A stretch of 12,555 nucleotides of DNA from Nanobdellota archaeon (lineage in GTDB: Archaea; Nanobdellota; Nanobdellia; Pacearchaeales; GW2011-AR1). The stretch lies in NCBI GenBank assembly GCA_030640395.1, contig DAOWJK010000022.1, forward strand, positions 1-12,555, in the 5' to 3' direction. The notes beneath the pieces were generated by a model. The model searched no databases. It saw nothing but the letters and a program-made list of their open reading frames with translations, and had not been told where the DNA came from. How positions within the stretch are numbered: the first letter of the stretch is position 1; the number at the start of each line of letters is the position of its first letter. This document shows, piece after piece, positions 1 through 7,070 of this stretch. Position numbers and translations under genes: made by a program.

Positions 1-2
1 TA

Positions 3-254
3 CCCAACAACACTTTTATGTCAAAAAAAGAATGCGATAAAAAAGGTTCTGGTGTGTCAATTTATATGAAAGCAACTGAGCTAAAAATAGAATATTCCCC
101 AGATGCAAACATTTTATGGATATCCTCCAGTGGAATAAACTCAAGAAAACATATAGGTAGTATTTTGACTCCAGCCAATTCTGAACCTGCTTATGTAACA
201 AAAAATGTCGTAGCTTTCACTCTTAACAAAGCCAGATATATTGTCCGTTTCTAA
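3..254 (+). CDS. C-terminal part of an unidentified protein, cut by the left window edge
   Basis: The reading frame is open from the left edge and ends at TAA 252-254. There is an internal ATG at 18, but the frame continues upstream of it without a stop, so this is more likely the tail of a longer gene than a complete 78-residue protein. The visible sequence is rich in beta-strand-like stretches (around KATELKIEY and ILWISSS) and ends in a short basic hydrophobic strand. No signal peptide, membrane span or family motif is recognisable. It converges on and overlaps by four bases the stop of the YdjM-family gene on the other strand, an arrangement common in compact genomes. I do not recognise the family, and a spurious ORF cannot be ruled out from this fragment. 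Confidence 0.45.
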   Translation, partial: PNNTFMSKKECDKKGSGVSIYMKATELKIEYSPDANILWISSSGINSRKHIGSILTPANSEPAYVTKNVVAFTLNKARYIVRF

Positions 255-709
255 GCAACCCAAATAATTCTCCACATCAGCAATCCCAAATCACCAATAA
301 GAAAACAAACTAAAATAATCACCTCACTTCTCCCACCTGTTCTAATTTTCCATGAAGATTTTTTCTTTAAAGGATAAAAAGGTCTTATGCCCCTGACAGT
401 AAAACTATCTGCAAGCAAATGCAAGCCATAACCCAGAAAAAAACCCAAACTTATAATTGGAAAAAACAAAACAAAAAACAAAGTAATTAAAATCAAAAAA
501 CTAAAACTATGCATCATTCCTCTGTGCCTGACAAAAAACTGCAAAATCCTCAAACTCTTGTTTTTCCCTAAAGTTGAAAACTTGGAATCAGCATCAGGAA
601 TAAAAGTCGCAAGAAATGCAACCAATACAAATGCAAATTTATATTCAACAACTGAAATAAAAATAAGAATGAAAAATAAAGTTATTGATAAGTGGGTACG
701 GATTAGCAT
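251..709 (-). CDS. YdjM/DUF457-family membrane protein, putative metal-dependent hydrolase
   Basis: This 152-residue integral membrane protein carries the pattern of the YdjM (LexA-binding inner-membrane-associated hydrolase) family. The visible motifs are an N-terminal T-H-L-S with His6, a PDAD motif at residues 38-41 after a hydrophobic segment, RHRGMMHS at 61-68, and GLHLLADSFTVRGIRPFYP at about 95-113 with His97, Asp101, Arg106 and Arg109. The His and Asp residues are the presumed metal ligands in this family. Hydrophobic segments lie at about 8-36, 69-98 and 128-150. The length is normal for the short members of the family. Substrate and physiological role are unknown for the family as a whole. 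The start is supported by a TATA-like element 23-32 bases upstream. The gene stands alone on the minus strand, separated from the methyltransferase gene by about 120 bases, and overlaps the end of the convergent gene to its left. Confidence 0.85.
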   Translation of the reverse strand: MLIRTHLSITLFFILIFISVVEYKFAFVLVAFLATFIPDADSKFSTLGKNKSLRILQFFVRHRGMMHSFSFLILITLFFVLFFPIISLGFFLGYGLHLLADSFTVRGIRPFYPLKKKSSWKIRTGGRSEVIILVCFLIGDLGLLMWRIIWVA

Positions 710-731
710 GAATAAAAAAAGAAGAAATAGG

Positions 732-741
732 ATTTAAATTT
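732..741 (-). promoter_or_regulatory. TATA-like box for the YdjM-family gene
   Basis: The minus strand reads AATTTAAATC here, 23-32 bases upstream of the ATG at 709. This is the spacing expected for a leaderless archaeal transcript. No Shine-Dalgarno sequence lies in between. Confidence 0.5.
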
Positions 742-749
742 AACTGAAT

Positions 750-755
750 AAAAAA
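750..755 (-). terminator. Possible T-run terminator of the ATPase-methyltransferase cassette
   Basis: A run of six T on the minus strand lies about 75 bases past the methyltransferase stop and before the YdjM promoter. Archaeal RNA polymerase can terminate at T-runs, but this one is short and the call is weak. Confidence 0.25.
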
Positions 756-761
756 GTTGTT

Positions 762-828
762 GTGGTTTGGGCGGTTGGAAGGAAAGGAAATGTGTTTTGA
801 GAGAGAGGGGGGTTGTGAAGAGGAAAAT
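762..828 (+). other. Purine- and G-rich intergenic tract with closely spaced GG runs
   Basis: The plus strand between the YdjM promoter and the methyltransferase stop is unusually rich in G. GG or GGG runs lie at 764, 769, 773, 777, 781 and 786, separated by one to three bases, followed by an alternating GA stretch and a run of six G at 807-812. The close GG runs could form a two-layer G-quadruplex. The tract is non-coding in all frames as far as I can see. Its composition is unlike the AT-rich spacers elsewhere in the window. Confidence 0.6.
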
Positions 829-1773
829 CTAACAAATATTTGGGACTTTTTGCGTCTCTTTTAATATCGCTTTTATAACTGGAACAGAAATTGAATTTCC
901 AAATTGTTTATATGATTGATTATTAGATACTGGGATCTTGAATTTCGGAGGATAACCTTGTATATTTGCACATTCTCGCGGAGTAAGTTTTCTTACCTTG
1001 TTATTTACTAAATATGCACCAGTTTTTCCAGCAGGACCTCCTCCGGTTGCAGAAAGTGTTGGGGCGTAACCTTCAATACTATATATTCGTTCTCCTTGCC
1101 GACCCTTGTTTATTATCCCTATTTTTATAAGACCATTTGCGTTGGATTGAAGTTTTTCAGGAAAGATTTTAATATCGTCTCTTTCAATTAAAAATTCTGG
1201 AGAAATTTCTGTTTTATCAATGAGTGAGCTTAAGAATATCTTTTTATTTTTAGATTTTGGAAATGCAAATTTTTTAACATCCAGATCTTTTCTGAAGCAT
1301 ACAAAATAAATCCTTTCTCTTGATTGAGGCACCCCAAAATCACTAGATTTTAAAATTTTATGAAAAACATCATATCCTGCAGAATTAAGTTTTGAGACTA
1401 TTTTATTTAATGTTTTTTTATTATCATGAGCTGTTAGGTTTTTTACATTTTCTAATAAGATTAATTGTGGTTTGTGGTATTTGGCGATTCTAATAATTTC
1501 AAAAAAAAGATTCCCTCTAATATCATTGAATCCTTTTTGTTTCCCAGAAATGCTAAACGGCTGACAGGGAAATCCCGCACAAAGTATGTCATGATTGGGA
1601 ATTTCTTTTTCCTTTATTTTTTTGATGTCTCCATGAGGTATGTGATCAAAATTTGCTACGTAGGTTTGTCTTGCAAATTTATCAATTTCAGAAGAAAAAA
1701 CGCAAGAATAGCCAAAACTTTCCAAAGCTAATCTAAACCCCCCTATACCTGCGAATAAATCTATAAATTTCAT
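829..1773 (-). CDS. DNA (cytosine-5-)-methyltransferase, probable modification subunit
   Basis: This complete 314-residue C5 methyltransferase transfers a methyl group from S-adenosylmethionine to cytosine in a specific DNA sequence. All key motifs are present in canonical order: motif I DLFAGIGG (5-12), motif IV GFPCQPFS (67-74) with catalytic Cys70, motif VI ENV (108-110), motif VIII QSRERIY (150-156), a target-recognition region at roughly 190-260, motif IX around RKLTPRECANIQGYP (261-275) and motif X QFGNSISVPV (290-299). The length is typical of single-domain type II enzymes. The target sequence cannot be read from the protein. The gene starts 17 bases after the stop of the GHKL ATPase-nuclease gene on the same strand. 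No correctly placed TATA box precedes it, so it is probably co-transcribed as the second gene. It most likely protects self DNA from the upstream nuclease. An orphan regulatory methylase is the less likely alternative. Confidence 0.95.
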   Translation of the reverse strand: MKFIDLFAGIGGFRLALESFGYSCVFSSEIDKFARQTYVANFDHIPHGDIKKIKEKEIPNHDILCAGFPCQPFSISGKQKGFNDIRGNLFFEIIRIAKYHKPQLILLENVKNLTAHDNKKTLNKIVSKLNSAGYDVFHKILKSSDFGVPQSRERIYFVCFRKDLDVKKFAFPKSKNKKIFLSSLIDKTEISPEFLIERDDIKIFPEKLQSNANGLIKIGIINKGRQGERIYSIEGYAPTLSATGGGPAGKTGAYLVNNKVRKLTPRECANIQGYPPKFKIPVSNNQSYKQFGNSISVPVIKAILKETQKVPNIC

Positions 1774-1790
1774 TTTATTCTTTTTTTATA

Positions 1791-3752
1791 TTAAATGCTC
1801 TCAACTAGCTCTTGAATTTTACTAATTGCCTTATTCTTTTCAAGAAATTCTTTGTAACTCATACAAGCCTTTTCAATTAATTTATCATAGGTTAAATACC
1901 TTGCATCCAACGGGTCCAATAGTTGTTTAATAAATCTTTCAGATTTCTCTTTTGGATTTGGCCTAGATCCAAGAATACTTATAATTTCTATATTAGGCAC
2001 TTCAATTTGAAATTTTTGGTTAAGACACTTAGTTAAAGCAGTTCTGTATTTATCAAGTTGTTTTTGTAAATCAAAAAGATTAACATAGGCATCAGATTTT
2101 TTCAACTCAATAATTATGTGCTTTCCTGCAGCAGTTCTATAATATATATCTAATCTCGCCAGAGACTCTTCTTTAGTCAATTTTACATTCTTAATATCTT
2201 TTATAACTGTTTTTTCCATCCGGCTACTTTCGGAGTCTGTCCTCTCCCAAGAAGGATCTAAAAGCCACAAATGATTAAAAAGATATTTTTGTAAAACTTT
2301 TTCTTTTACATTTTTATCTACTAATCCTTCAAATTCCTCTAATACTTTCAAACGCCCTTTTACAATATCATGATAATGCACTGCTTCAAGTTGATCTATT
2401 TCGGCTAACAGCTCCAAAAATGGTTCAAATTGCTCAGGAGATATATTTTCAAGTTTACTTAAATTATTACTAACTGCCAAAGTTTGAAAAGCTAAAATTG
2501 CATTTTTATAAAGCACTCTTTTATACTCCTCATTAGAAATAGGAAATCTATCTATTTTGCCAAACAATTGTTTTGCATATCTTTTATTGTCCGGTCCAAG
2601 AGAATCAAACCAAGTTTTAATGGCAGAGATTTCACATGCTTTTTTTATTGAGTTATCTTCACGCCATTCTTGCCATTGCTTTCTAATGTTATTTATTACT
2701 TCTCTAACAAAATCTCTCATTTTTTCAAATCTTTCATTATTCTCTTGAATATTTTGTCTATCGCTAGTAGTGATATCTTCTCTATCATCGTCTAAAAAAC
2801 TTGCAGTTATTTCACCAATTAAGTATTTTGTTACAAATCCACTATTATCTATATTTCCAAGTAAATTATCATGCACAGATTTTCCCCTTGAATGGAGTAC
2901 TATGGTATTATTTCCCTCTTCAAGATTACTTCTTTCATGAACCGTGCCAATCCATCCTTCAATAAAGTATTTTTTACCATCATTTAAAATTACTTCATTA
3001 TTAATTTTTTCTTTATTATCTAAATTCTTGCATTGTTTTAAAGATTCTTCACCATAATTACCAAAATACCAGAGATATTGAATTTTACTAAAATAATCTC
3101 GATCTTTAATAGAAATTTCTTCTCCATTAACATAAACTTGGAAATGATTCTTTTTTCCTAGCACGCTGAATTTCCTAGCTAAACGCTTCCTTAAAAAAGT
3201 TTCTGTTTTGGTCAAACCTTTTTTTAAATCAGTTAAAATAATTTTTGTCCCCTTATCAATAGTAATCTTATCTTTTTCTACAGCATCTAAAGAGAGATTT
3301 TTGTCTAAATTTTTTGGTTCTGATTTTATATGTTTTTTAATTTTATCTTTATTCATAATAAAACCATTTTTTTCCTTGATTTTACCTTCTTCATCTAACA
3401 TCACAGAATGAATCTCAATATTTTTAGCTATTGCAAAAAGAGATAATTTGCCTATCCCTTTCCTACCCATTACTAACCTCCCTCCTTTTTTAGTCTTTAT
3501 TTTTTTATCTTCTCTTCTATGATATCCCACATTTAAGTATTTTTTCTTACATTCTTCTTCATCCATCCCATCGCCGTCATCCTTTATGGTGATAATTCCC
3601 GTTTCAGTATCAATATTTATTTCAACTTTAGTGGCATTGGCATCGTAAGAATTAGCAATAGTTTCCGCAATTACTGCAGGGGTGCTACTATACAAATTTT
3701 CTCCTAAATTTTCTAGTACATTCATACTAATAGAAAGATTATATTTACTCAT
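1791..3752 (-). CDS. GHKL (MutL/MORC-like) ATPase fused to a C-terminal PD-(D/E)XK-like nuclease domain
   Basis: This protein has 653 residues. The N-terminal third has the Bergerat ATP-binding fold: an N-box with Glu30, Asn34 and Asp37 (ETIANSYDANA), a DxGxG box at 58-62 followed by Met63, a GRKGIGK lid motif at 96-102, and KGTKIILTDL at 167-176. A transducer-like region with an RKR-rich stretch and further mixed alpha/beta sequence follows, then a mainly helical middle (about 340-490). The C-terminus has HLWLLDPSWE (494-503), Asp535 in LARLDIYY and IIIELKKSD with Glu549 and Lys551, matching the D...ExK arrangement of PD-(D/E)XK nucleases. MutL/MORC-type GHKL ATPases are known components of some prokaryotic restriction-modification systems. 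Together with the adjacent methyltransferase this suggests an ATP-dependent restriction factor. The nuclease assignment rests on the motif only; a Shedu/DUF4263-like relationship is possible. The start is supported by a TATA box 22-30 bases upstream. Confidence 0.88.
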   Translation of the reverse strand: MSKYNLSISMNVLENLGENLYSSTPAVIAETIANSYDANATKVEINIDTETGIITIKDDGDGMDEEECKKKYLNVGYHRREDKKIKTKKGGRLVMGRKGIGKLSLFAIAKNIEIHSVMLDEEGKIKEKNGFIMNKDKIKKHIKSEPKNLDKNLSLDAVEKDKITIDKGTKIILTDLKKGLTKTETFLRKRLARKFSVLGKKNHFQVYVNGEEISIKDRDYFSKIQYLWYFGNYGEESLKQCKNLDNKEKINNEVILNDGKKYFIEGWIGTVHERSNLEEGNNTIVLHSRGKSVHDNLLGNIDNSGFVTKYLIGEITASFLDDDREDITTSDRQNIQENNERFEKMRDFVREVINNIRKQWQEWREDNSIKKACEISAIKTWFDSLGPDNKRYAKQLFGKIDRFPISNEEYKRVLYKNAILAFQTLAVSNNLSKLENISPEQFEPFLELLAEIDQLEAVHYHDIVKGRLKVLEEFEGLVDKNVKEKVLQKYLFNHLWLLDPSWERTDSESSRMEKTVIKDIKNVKLTKEESLARLDIYYRTAAGKHIIIELKKSDAYVNLFDLQKQLDKYRTALTKCLNQKFQIEVPNIEIISILGSRPNPKEKSERFIKQLLDPLDARYLTYDKLIEKACMSYKEFLEKNKAISKIQELVESI

Positions 3753-3773
3753 AATTTAATTAATAAATAGAGG

Positions 3774-3782
3774 TATAAAAAA
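3774..3782 (-). promoter_or_regulatory. TATA-like box driving the ATPase-nuclease/methyltransferase cassette
   Basis: The minus strand reads TTTTTTATA 22-30 bases upstream of the ATG at 3752, in the 60-base gap after the surface-protein gene. It is the only well-placed promoter seen for the two-gene cassette. Its T-run could also help terminate the surface-protein transcript. Confidence 0.55.
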
Positions 3783-3812
3783 CTAACTAAATTTTCTAAT
3801 CAATCTCAAACT

Positions 3813-5996
3813 CTAAACACTCTCAATCTCATCTTCTGTAATAAACCTAATCTCAACATCATCTATCAAAAGTTCTGGAACCATTCCAAACACCCCGCCT
3901 GTGTGAGCTTCAAATCTAACCCAACCAGAAGAAAAAGGATTCAAAGTATCTTCATGTTTCGCTACAAGTTCATTGTCTATGTAAACATTAATAACATCCC
4001 CATAACCTCTTATTTCAAAATCATGCCAACCATCATCAAGCCTAAAATCCATCCTCTCAAGTTCTCGCCAGTCTCTGCCTATCTGTTTGTTTAAGTTATA
4101 TACTCCTACATAATTCATACCAACTAAATATCTTCTTGCACCATCTGTATAACCCTCACTACGCCTAAAATCAACATGCACAGAACCATCTATCATCTTA
4201 AATTTAAATTTAAAAAGATAATTATCCCATATCCTATGGACATTTGCCCTCTCAACACCAACCAATCTCATAACTGTATTGCCGTCTTCTACTAATGTTT
4301 CTCCAATTCCATCATACCCAACTCCTCCATTTGAAAAAGTCCATTTGTCTAAACCACTTTCAAAATCATCAGTAAAATGACATTCTTCATTTAACATATC
4401 CTCAGCACTATTACAAGTTACCCATGTTTCTGGTTCTTTAGGATTTAATACATCAGGAATATCCTCTTCTGTAATATCTAAATCAGAAGAATATCTTTTA
4501 AGATAAGCATCTGTTAAAGTCTCTACAAATTTATTGTTTGATTCTGGTTTACCACCTGACGCAATTAAATAAGCCTTATTTGTCCAAGCCAATACTTCTC
4601 CATCATTAATATCAATTATTTTTTCTCCCTCATATTCTCCAAAACTATAACTTCCTACTTCCCCTCTGCCCAAAATCCATATAAGAGAATTTCTTACTTC
4701 TTCTTCATTATCAAATGGACAAACTATTACTCTGCCTGTTGAATAATCAGCTGCACAACATTTTATTGTTCCAATATTTTTCCCCTCTTCTGAATATACA
4801 GGAACTTGCACATGTTTGTCTGCACCATAACTTGATTTAATATATTCATTATCCTTTATATCTTTTTCAAGAAGCAACTTAGAACATATTTTTAATCCAG
4901 GTCCTTCCTCTTCTTCATTTTCATCACCTCCAAACATTTTCTTAAACCATTTGAGAATTTTTTTCATTAAACCTTCACCAACACATTCCCCTGAAATACA
5001 AACATTGCTTTTACATTCAAAATTATTATCACATTGCTTATCTATTTGGATTATAAATTCACCATCATCTGAACAATAGTGCCCCTCTTTTCTATAACCC
5101 ATTGGATAGCATTTTTCATCTAATTCACAGCCATTGCATTGATAAAGCATTTTATCTTTTGAAATTTCTTTAGGTTCTTTTTTATCTTCTTCTATAGGAA
5201 TACAACTTCCCATCCCACATGGAACTGGTCTTGATTTTTCTCTTTCTCTAATTTCAATCTCTACAATATCTTCAACAGAACTACAACCAGCATATCCCTC
5301 TGTATATACTTTAAATTTAATTTTCCCCAATGCTGACTGCTCTTTTTCTACTGTTGGCTGAAACCTAAAATATCCTTCATTACCTGTTTTATCTGAACCA
5401 GCAGTATGCCACCTAGTATCATATAATTGGTTATAAAAAACATAATCAGGAAGAGGATTTCCTTGAGAATCAAAAATTCCTATTGCAATTTTAGCAGTAT
5501 CCCCAATATAATAAATTCCTTTATCAAATGTTACTTTTATATTAGTAGCACATGTTTTAGGTTCATCTCTTGGCTCAGGAGGAACAGGCTCTGGAGGTTT
5601 AGGTTCTACTGGTTCTACATCTTTCTCTTCTTTTAACTGACTAACGCAGTTTTCCTCTGTACTATAATAAGTATATTTTGAAGAATTATAATCACAACCA
5701 AAATCACTAACACACCCATTATCTTCAATTCTCCAACCTATTATTGAAGGGCACTCTTGCTCAGGACAAGAATCAAACTCACAATTATTCTCAGGGTTCC
5801 TGCTTACATAAGAACCATCCCAGCATTCCTTTGCATCAGCTGCACAAACTACTTCTTCAGGTTCTTGTGTTTCATTTAATGTAATGTTTTCTTCAACAAC
5901 CTTTCCAGTAATCTTATTCCAAAAATCACCAAATAAACCAGCACTTACAAAACTAATTAAAAATAAAACTAAAAAAATTATCACCAATTTTTTCAT
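3813..5996 (-). CDS. Secreted multi-domain Cys-rich surface protein with C-terminal lectin-like domain
   Basis: This 727-residue exported protein begins with a clear signal peptide (Lys-Lys, hydrophobic 4-17, cleavage likely after Ala19). It continues with NKITGKVV at 27-34, a segment I associate with secreted proteins of Pacearchaeota and their relatives. A Cys-rich region (51-117) contains a CWDGSYVSRNPENNC motif. A Pro/Glu-rich linker (125-147) follows, then an Ig-like or macroglobulin-like beta domain (149-250) with flanking Cys149 and Cys238. A second Cys cluster (260-338) ends in CKSNVCISGEC and is followed by an amphipathic basic helix around LMKKILKWFKKMFG. A mixed domain (370-505) includes a CC pair at 413-414. 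A LamG/concanavalin-like jelly-roll domain (about 541-718) begins FTDDFESGLDKW. The many cysteines suggest disulfides formed outside the cell. Binding of a glycan or host surface is plausible for the lectin-like end but inferred. No catalytic motif or C-terminal anchor was seen. Confidence 0.85.
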   Translation of the reverse strand: MKKLVIIFLVLFLISFVSAGLFGDFWNKITGKVVEENITLNETQEPEEVVCAADAKECWDGSYVSRNPENNCEFDSCPEQECPSIIGWRIEDNGCVSDFGCDYNSSKYTYYSTEENCVSQLKEEKDVEPVEPKPPEPVPPEPRDEPKTCATNIKVTFDKGIYYIGDTAKIAIGIFDSQGNPLPDYVFYNQLYDTRWHTAGSDKTGNEGYFRFQPTVEKEQSALGKIKFKVYTEGYAGCSSVEDIVEIEIREREKSRPVPCGMGSCIPIEEDKKEPKEISKDKMLYQCNGCELDEKCYPMGYRKEGHYCSDDGEFIIQIDKQCDNNFECKSNVCISGECVGEGLMKKILKWFKKMFGGDENEEEEGPGLKICSKLLLEKDIKDNEYIKSSYGADKHVQVPVYSEEGKNIGTIKCCAADYSTGRVIVCPFDNEEEVRNSLIWILGRGEVGSYSFGEYEGEKIIDINDGEVLAWTNKAYLIASGGKPESNNKFVETLTDAYLKRYSSDLDITEEDIPDVLNPKEPETWVTCNSAEDMLNEECHFTDDFESGLDKWTFSNGGVGYDGIGETLVEDGNTVMRLVGVERANVHRIWDNYLFKFKFKMIDGSVHVDFRRSEGYTDGARRYLVGMNYVGVYNLNKQIGRDWRELERMDFRLDDGWHDFEIRGYGDVINVYIDNELVAKHEDTLNPFSSGWVRFEAHTGGVFGMVPELLIDDVEIRFITEDEIESV

Positions 5997-6015
5997 AATT
6001 ATTAAACAAAATACT

Positions 6016-6025
6016 TATTTATAAA
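6016..6025 (-). promoter_or_regulatory. TATA box of the surface-protein gene
   Basis: The minus strand reads TTTATAAATA 20-29 bases upstream of the ATG at 5996, squeezed into the 30-base gap after the RPA stop. The surrounding sequence TTTTATAAATAAGT is repeated exactly in the promoter of the prepilin peptidase gene at 12228. Confidence 0.65.
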
Positions 6026-6026
6026 A

Positions 6027-6968
6027 TTATCCTTCCAACTTCCCAATCAACTCATCTAAATTAACTTCAGCCACATCATTCACAATAAATTCGTTGTTAT
6101 TAAAAAATTTATTATTCCTGACATTCCCTGAAAAAATCATTTCCTTTCCTAACAAGTCTTCTCTCTGATTTATCAGTCTCTCGGAATTTTCCAGTTCAGT
6201 CAATCCTATTTTTGGCAAATTCTCATGAAACAAAACAGCACGCATTGTTTCTGTTCCGTCGTCCAGAACAATTGTAATCAATGCCCGTTTCTCAGCAGAA
6301 ACTTTCCCGTGCTCTGCGCAGACAAAACCATCAGCTTCCTGGGTTGCTTTTTTTCTGCACTCAGGGCAAACATGAAAAAACTTCGGCTCAAACGCCTGAA
6401 CAATAAACGCCCGCACACTCAAATCCTCCCCGACCCTGAAATCAATAATATTCTTTTCCCTGACAACCCTCTCAGTTTTCACGTCATTCAAAACTTCATC
6501 ACTCAGTTTAAATTCTGAAAAACTTCCCAGATGAATTTCATTGTCTCTCATGCTTGCATTTGAAATCTCAACAACCTTATTTTCAACAATTTCACTTTTC
6601 TCAATTAATTCAATATGATTTGTATCCCACAAAACAACTTTCACATTCGAAGTTTCATCTGCAATAAACATGTTCGCAACTTTGCCCTCCTCACCTTTCT
6701 TTGTGGTAAAAGTCCGTACAGGAAACAAATTAATCACCTTCCCCACAACATTCACTTTTCTCATCCCCGGGAGCAGCTCATTTATCTTTAATTTCTCATT
6801 ATCAAAATTAATTCCCAACTCTGCAGCAACAATCTGCGCCGCCCCTTCCTGACTTATCAGCCCCGCCAGCTTCGCCCTCTTCGCCTCAACTCTCCGGCTA
6901 ATCTCCTCTTTCCCCAAACCAGAAACCTGAGCAATCTTCTCCAAAATCCTCTCATAATTATCAACCAT
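6027..6968 (-). CDS. RPA-like single-stranded DNA-binding protein (archaeal replication factor A)
   Basis: This 313-residue archaeal RPA-type protein coats single-stranded DNA in replication and repair. An N-terminal helical domain (1-55) contains the conserved-looking stretch RVEAKRAKLAGLISQEGAAQ (27-46), typical of archaeal RPA proteins. The first OB fold lies at about 68-155 (KVNVVGKVINLFPVRTF and VKVVLWD). A second OB fold at about 182-300 carries a zinc-binding insertion with CPEC (Cys201, Cys204) and CAEH (Cys217, His220), followed by LITIVLDDGTETMRAVLF. The acidic C-terminus (VNLDELIGKLEG) is a plausible protein-interaction tail, as in other ssDNA-binding proteins. The gene sits alone between its neighbours. 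Two alternative promoters are visible, one leaderless and one giving a leader of about 50 bases with a hairpin. Confidence 0.92.
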   Translation of the reverse strand: MVDNYERILEKIAQVSGLGKEEISRRVEAKRAKLAGLISQEGAAQIVAAELGINFDNEKLKINELLPGMRKVNVVGKVINLFPVRTFTTKKGEEGKVANMFIADETSNVKVVLWDTNHIELIEKSEIVENKVVEISNASMRDNEIHLGSFSEFKLSDEVLNDVKTERVVREKNIIDFRVGEDLSVRAFIVQAFEPKFFHVCPECRKKATQEADGFVCAEHGKVSAEKRALITIVLDDGTETMRAVLFHENLPKIGLTELENSERLINQREDLLGKEMIFSGNVRNNKFFNNNEFIVNDVAEVNLDELIGKLEG

Positions 6969-6986
6969 TGTGTTATTTAAATTTTA

Positions 6987-6994
6987 ATTTAAAT
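6987..6994 (-). promoter_or_regulatory. Proximal TATA-like box of the RPA gene
   Basis: ATTTAAAT lies 19-26 bases upstream of the ATG at 6968, within a longer AT-only near-palindrome (6975-6994). The spacing suits a leaderless transcript. A second, stronger-looking box is present further upstream at 7044-7051. Confidence 0.4.
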
Positions 6995-6999
6995 GCGCA

Positions 7000-7021
7000 G
7001 ACGAAATCTATGATTTCAGTC
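7000..7021. other. Hairpin upstream of the RPA gene
   Basis: GAAATC and GATTTC (7003-7008 and 7012-7017) form a six-base stem with a three-base loop. It extends by GAC/GTC with one bulged A. It lies between the two candidate RPA promoters and would be near the 5' end of a transcript from the distal one. It could also help end the aminotransferase transcript. Confidence 0.4.
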
Positions 7022-7026
7022 TTGTT

Positions 7027-7034
7027 AAAAAAAA
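7027..7034 (-). terminator. T8 run downstream of the aminotransferase gene
   Basis: Eight consecutive T on the minus strand lie about 37 bases past the aminotransferase stop, a typical archaeal intrinsic termination signal. The hairpin at 7000-7021 follows rather than precedes it. Confidence 0.4.
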
Positions 7035-7043
7035 TCTTTTTGA

Positions 7044-7051
7044 TTTATAAG
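7044..7051 (-). promoter_or_regulatory. Distal TATA-like box, possible second RPA promoter
   Basis: The minus strand reads CTTATAAA, preceded by GCAATA. The ten bases GCAATACTTA (minus strand, 7048-7057) also occur directly at the TATA box of the aminotransferase gene (8149-8158). Initiation about 25 bases downstream would give the RPA mRNA a leader of about 50 bases. Confidence 0.35.
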
Positions 7052-7070
7052 TATTGCGATATAGGAAAAC

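Noticed and set aside
16..201. Minus-strand ORF of 61 codons at the left edge
   Set aside because: It overlaps the open plus-strand frame entirely and has no promoter-like box at the usual distance; its hydrophobic composition fits an AT-rich shadow.
1465..1731. Plus-strand ORF of 88 codons inside the methyltransferase gene
   Set aside because: It is antisense to catalytic motifs of a complete, conserved enzyme and has no family features.
829..3752. BREX, DISARM or Dnd-type multi-gene defence island
   Set aside because: Only two linked genes are present; none of the helicase, PglZ or sulfur-transfer partners of those systems occurs in the window.
6225..6518. Plus-strand ORF of 97 codons with several Cys inside the RPA gene
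   Set aside because: It is antisense to the RPA zinc region and OB folds; its cysteines are a by-product of the opposite frame.
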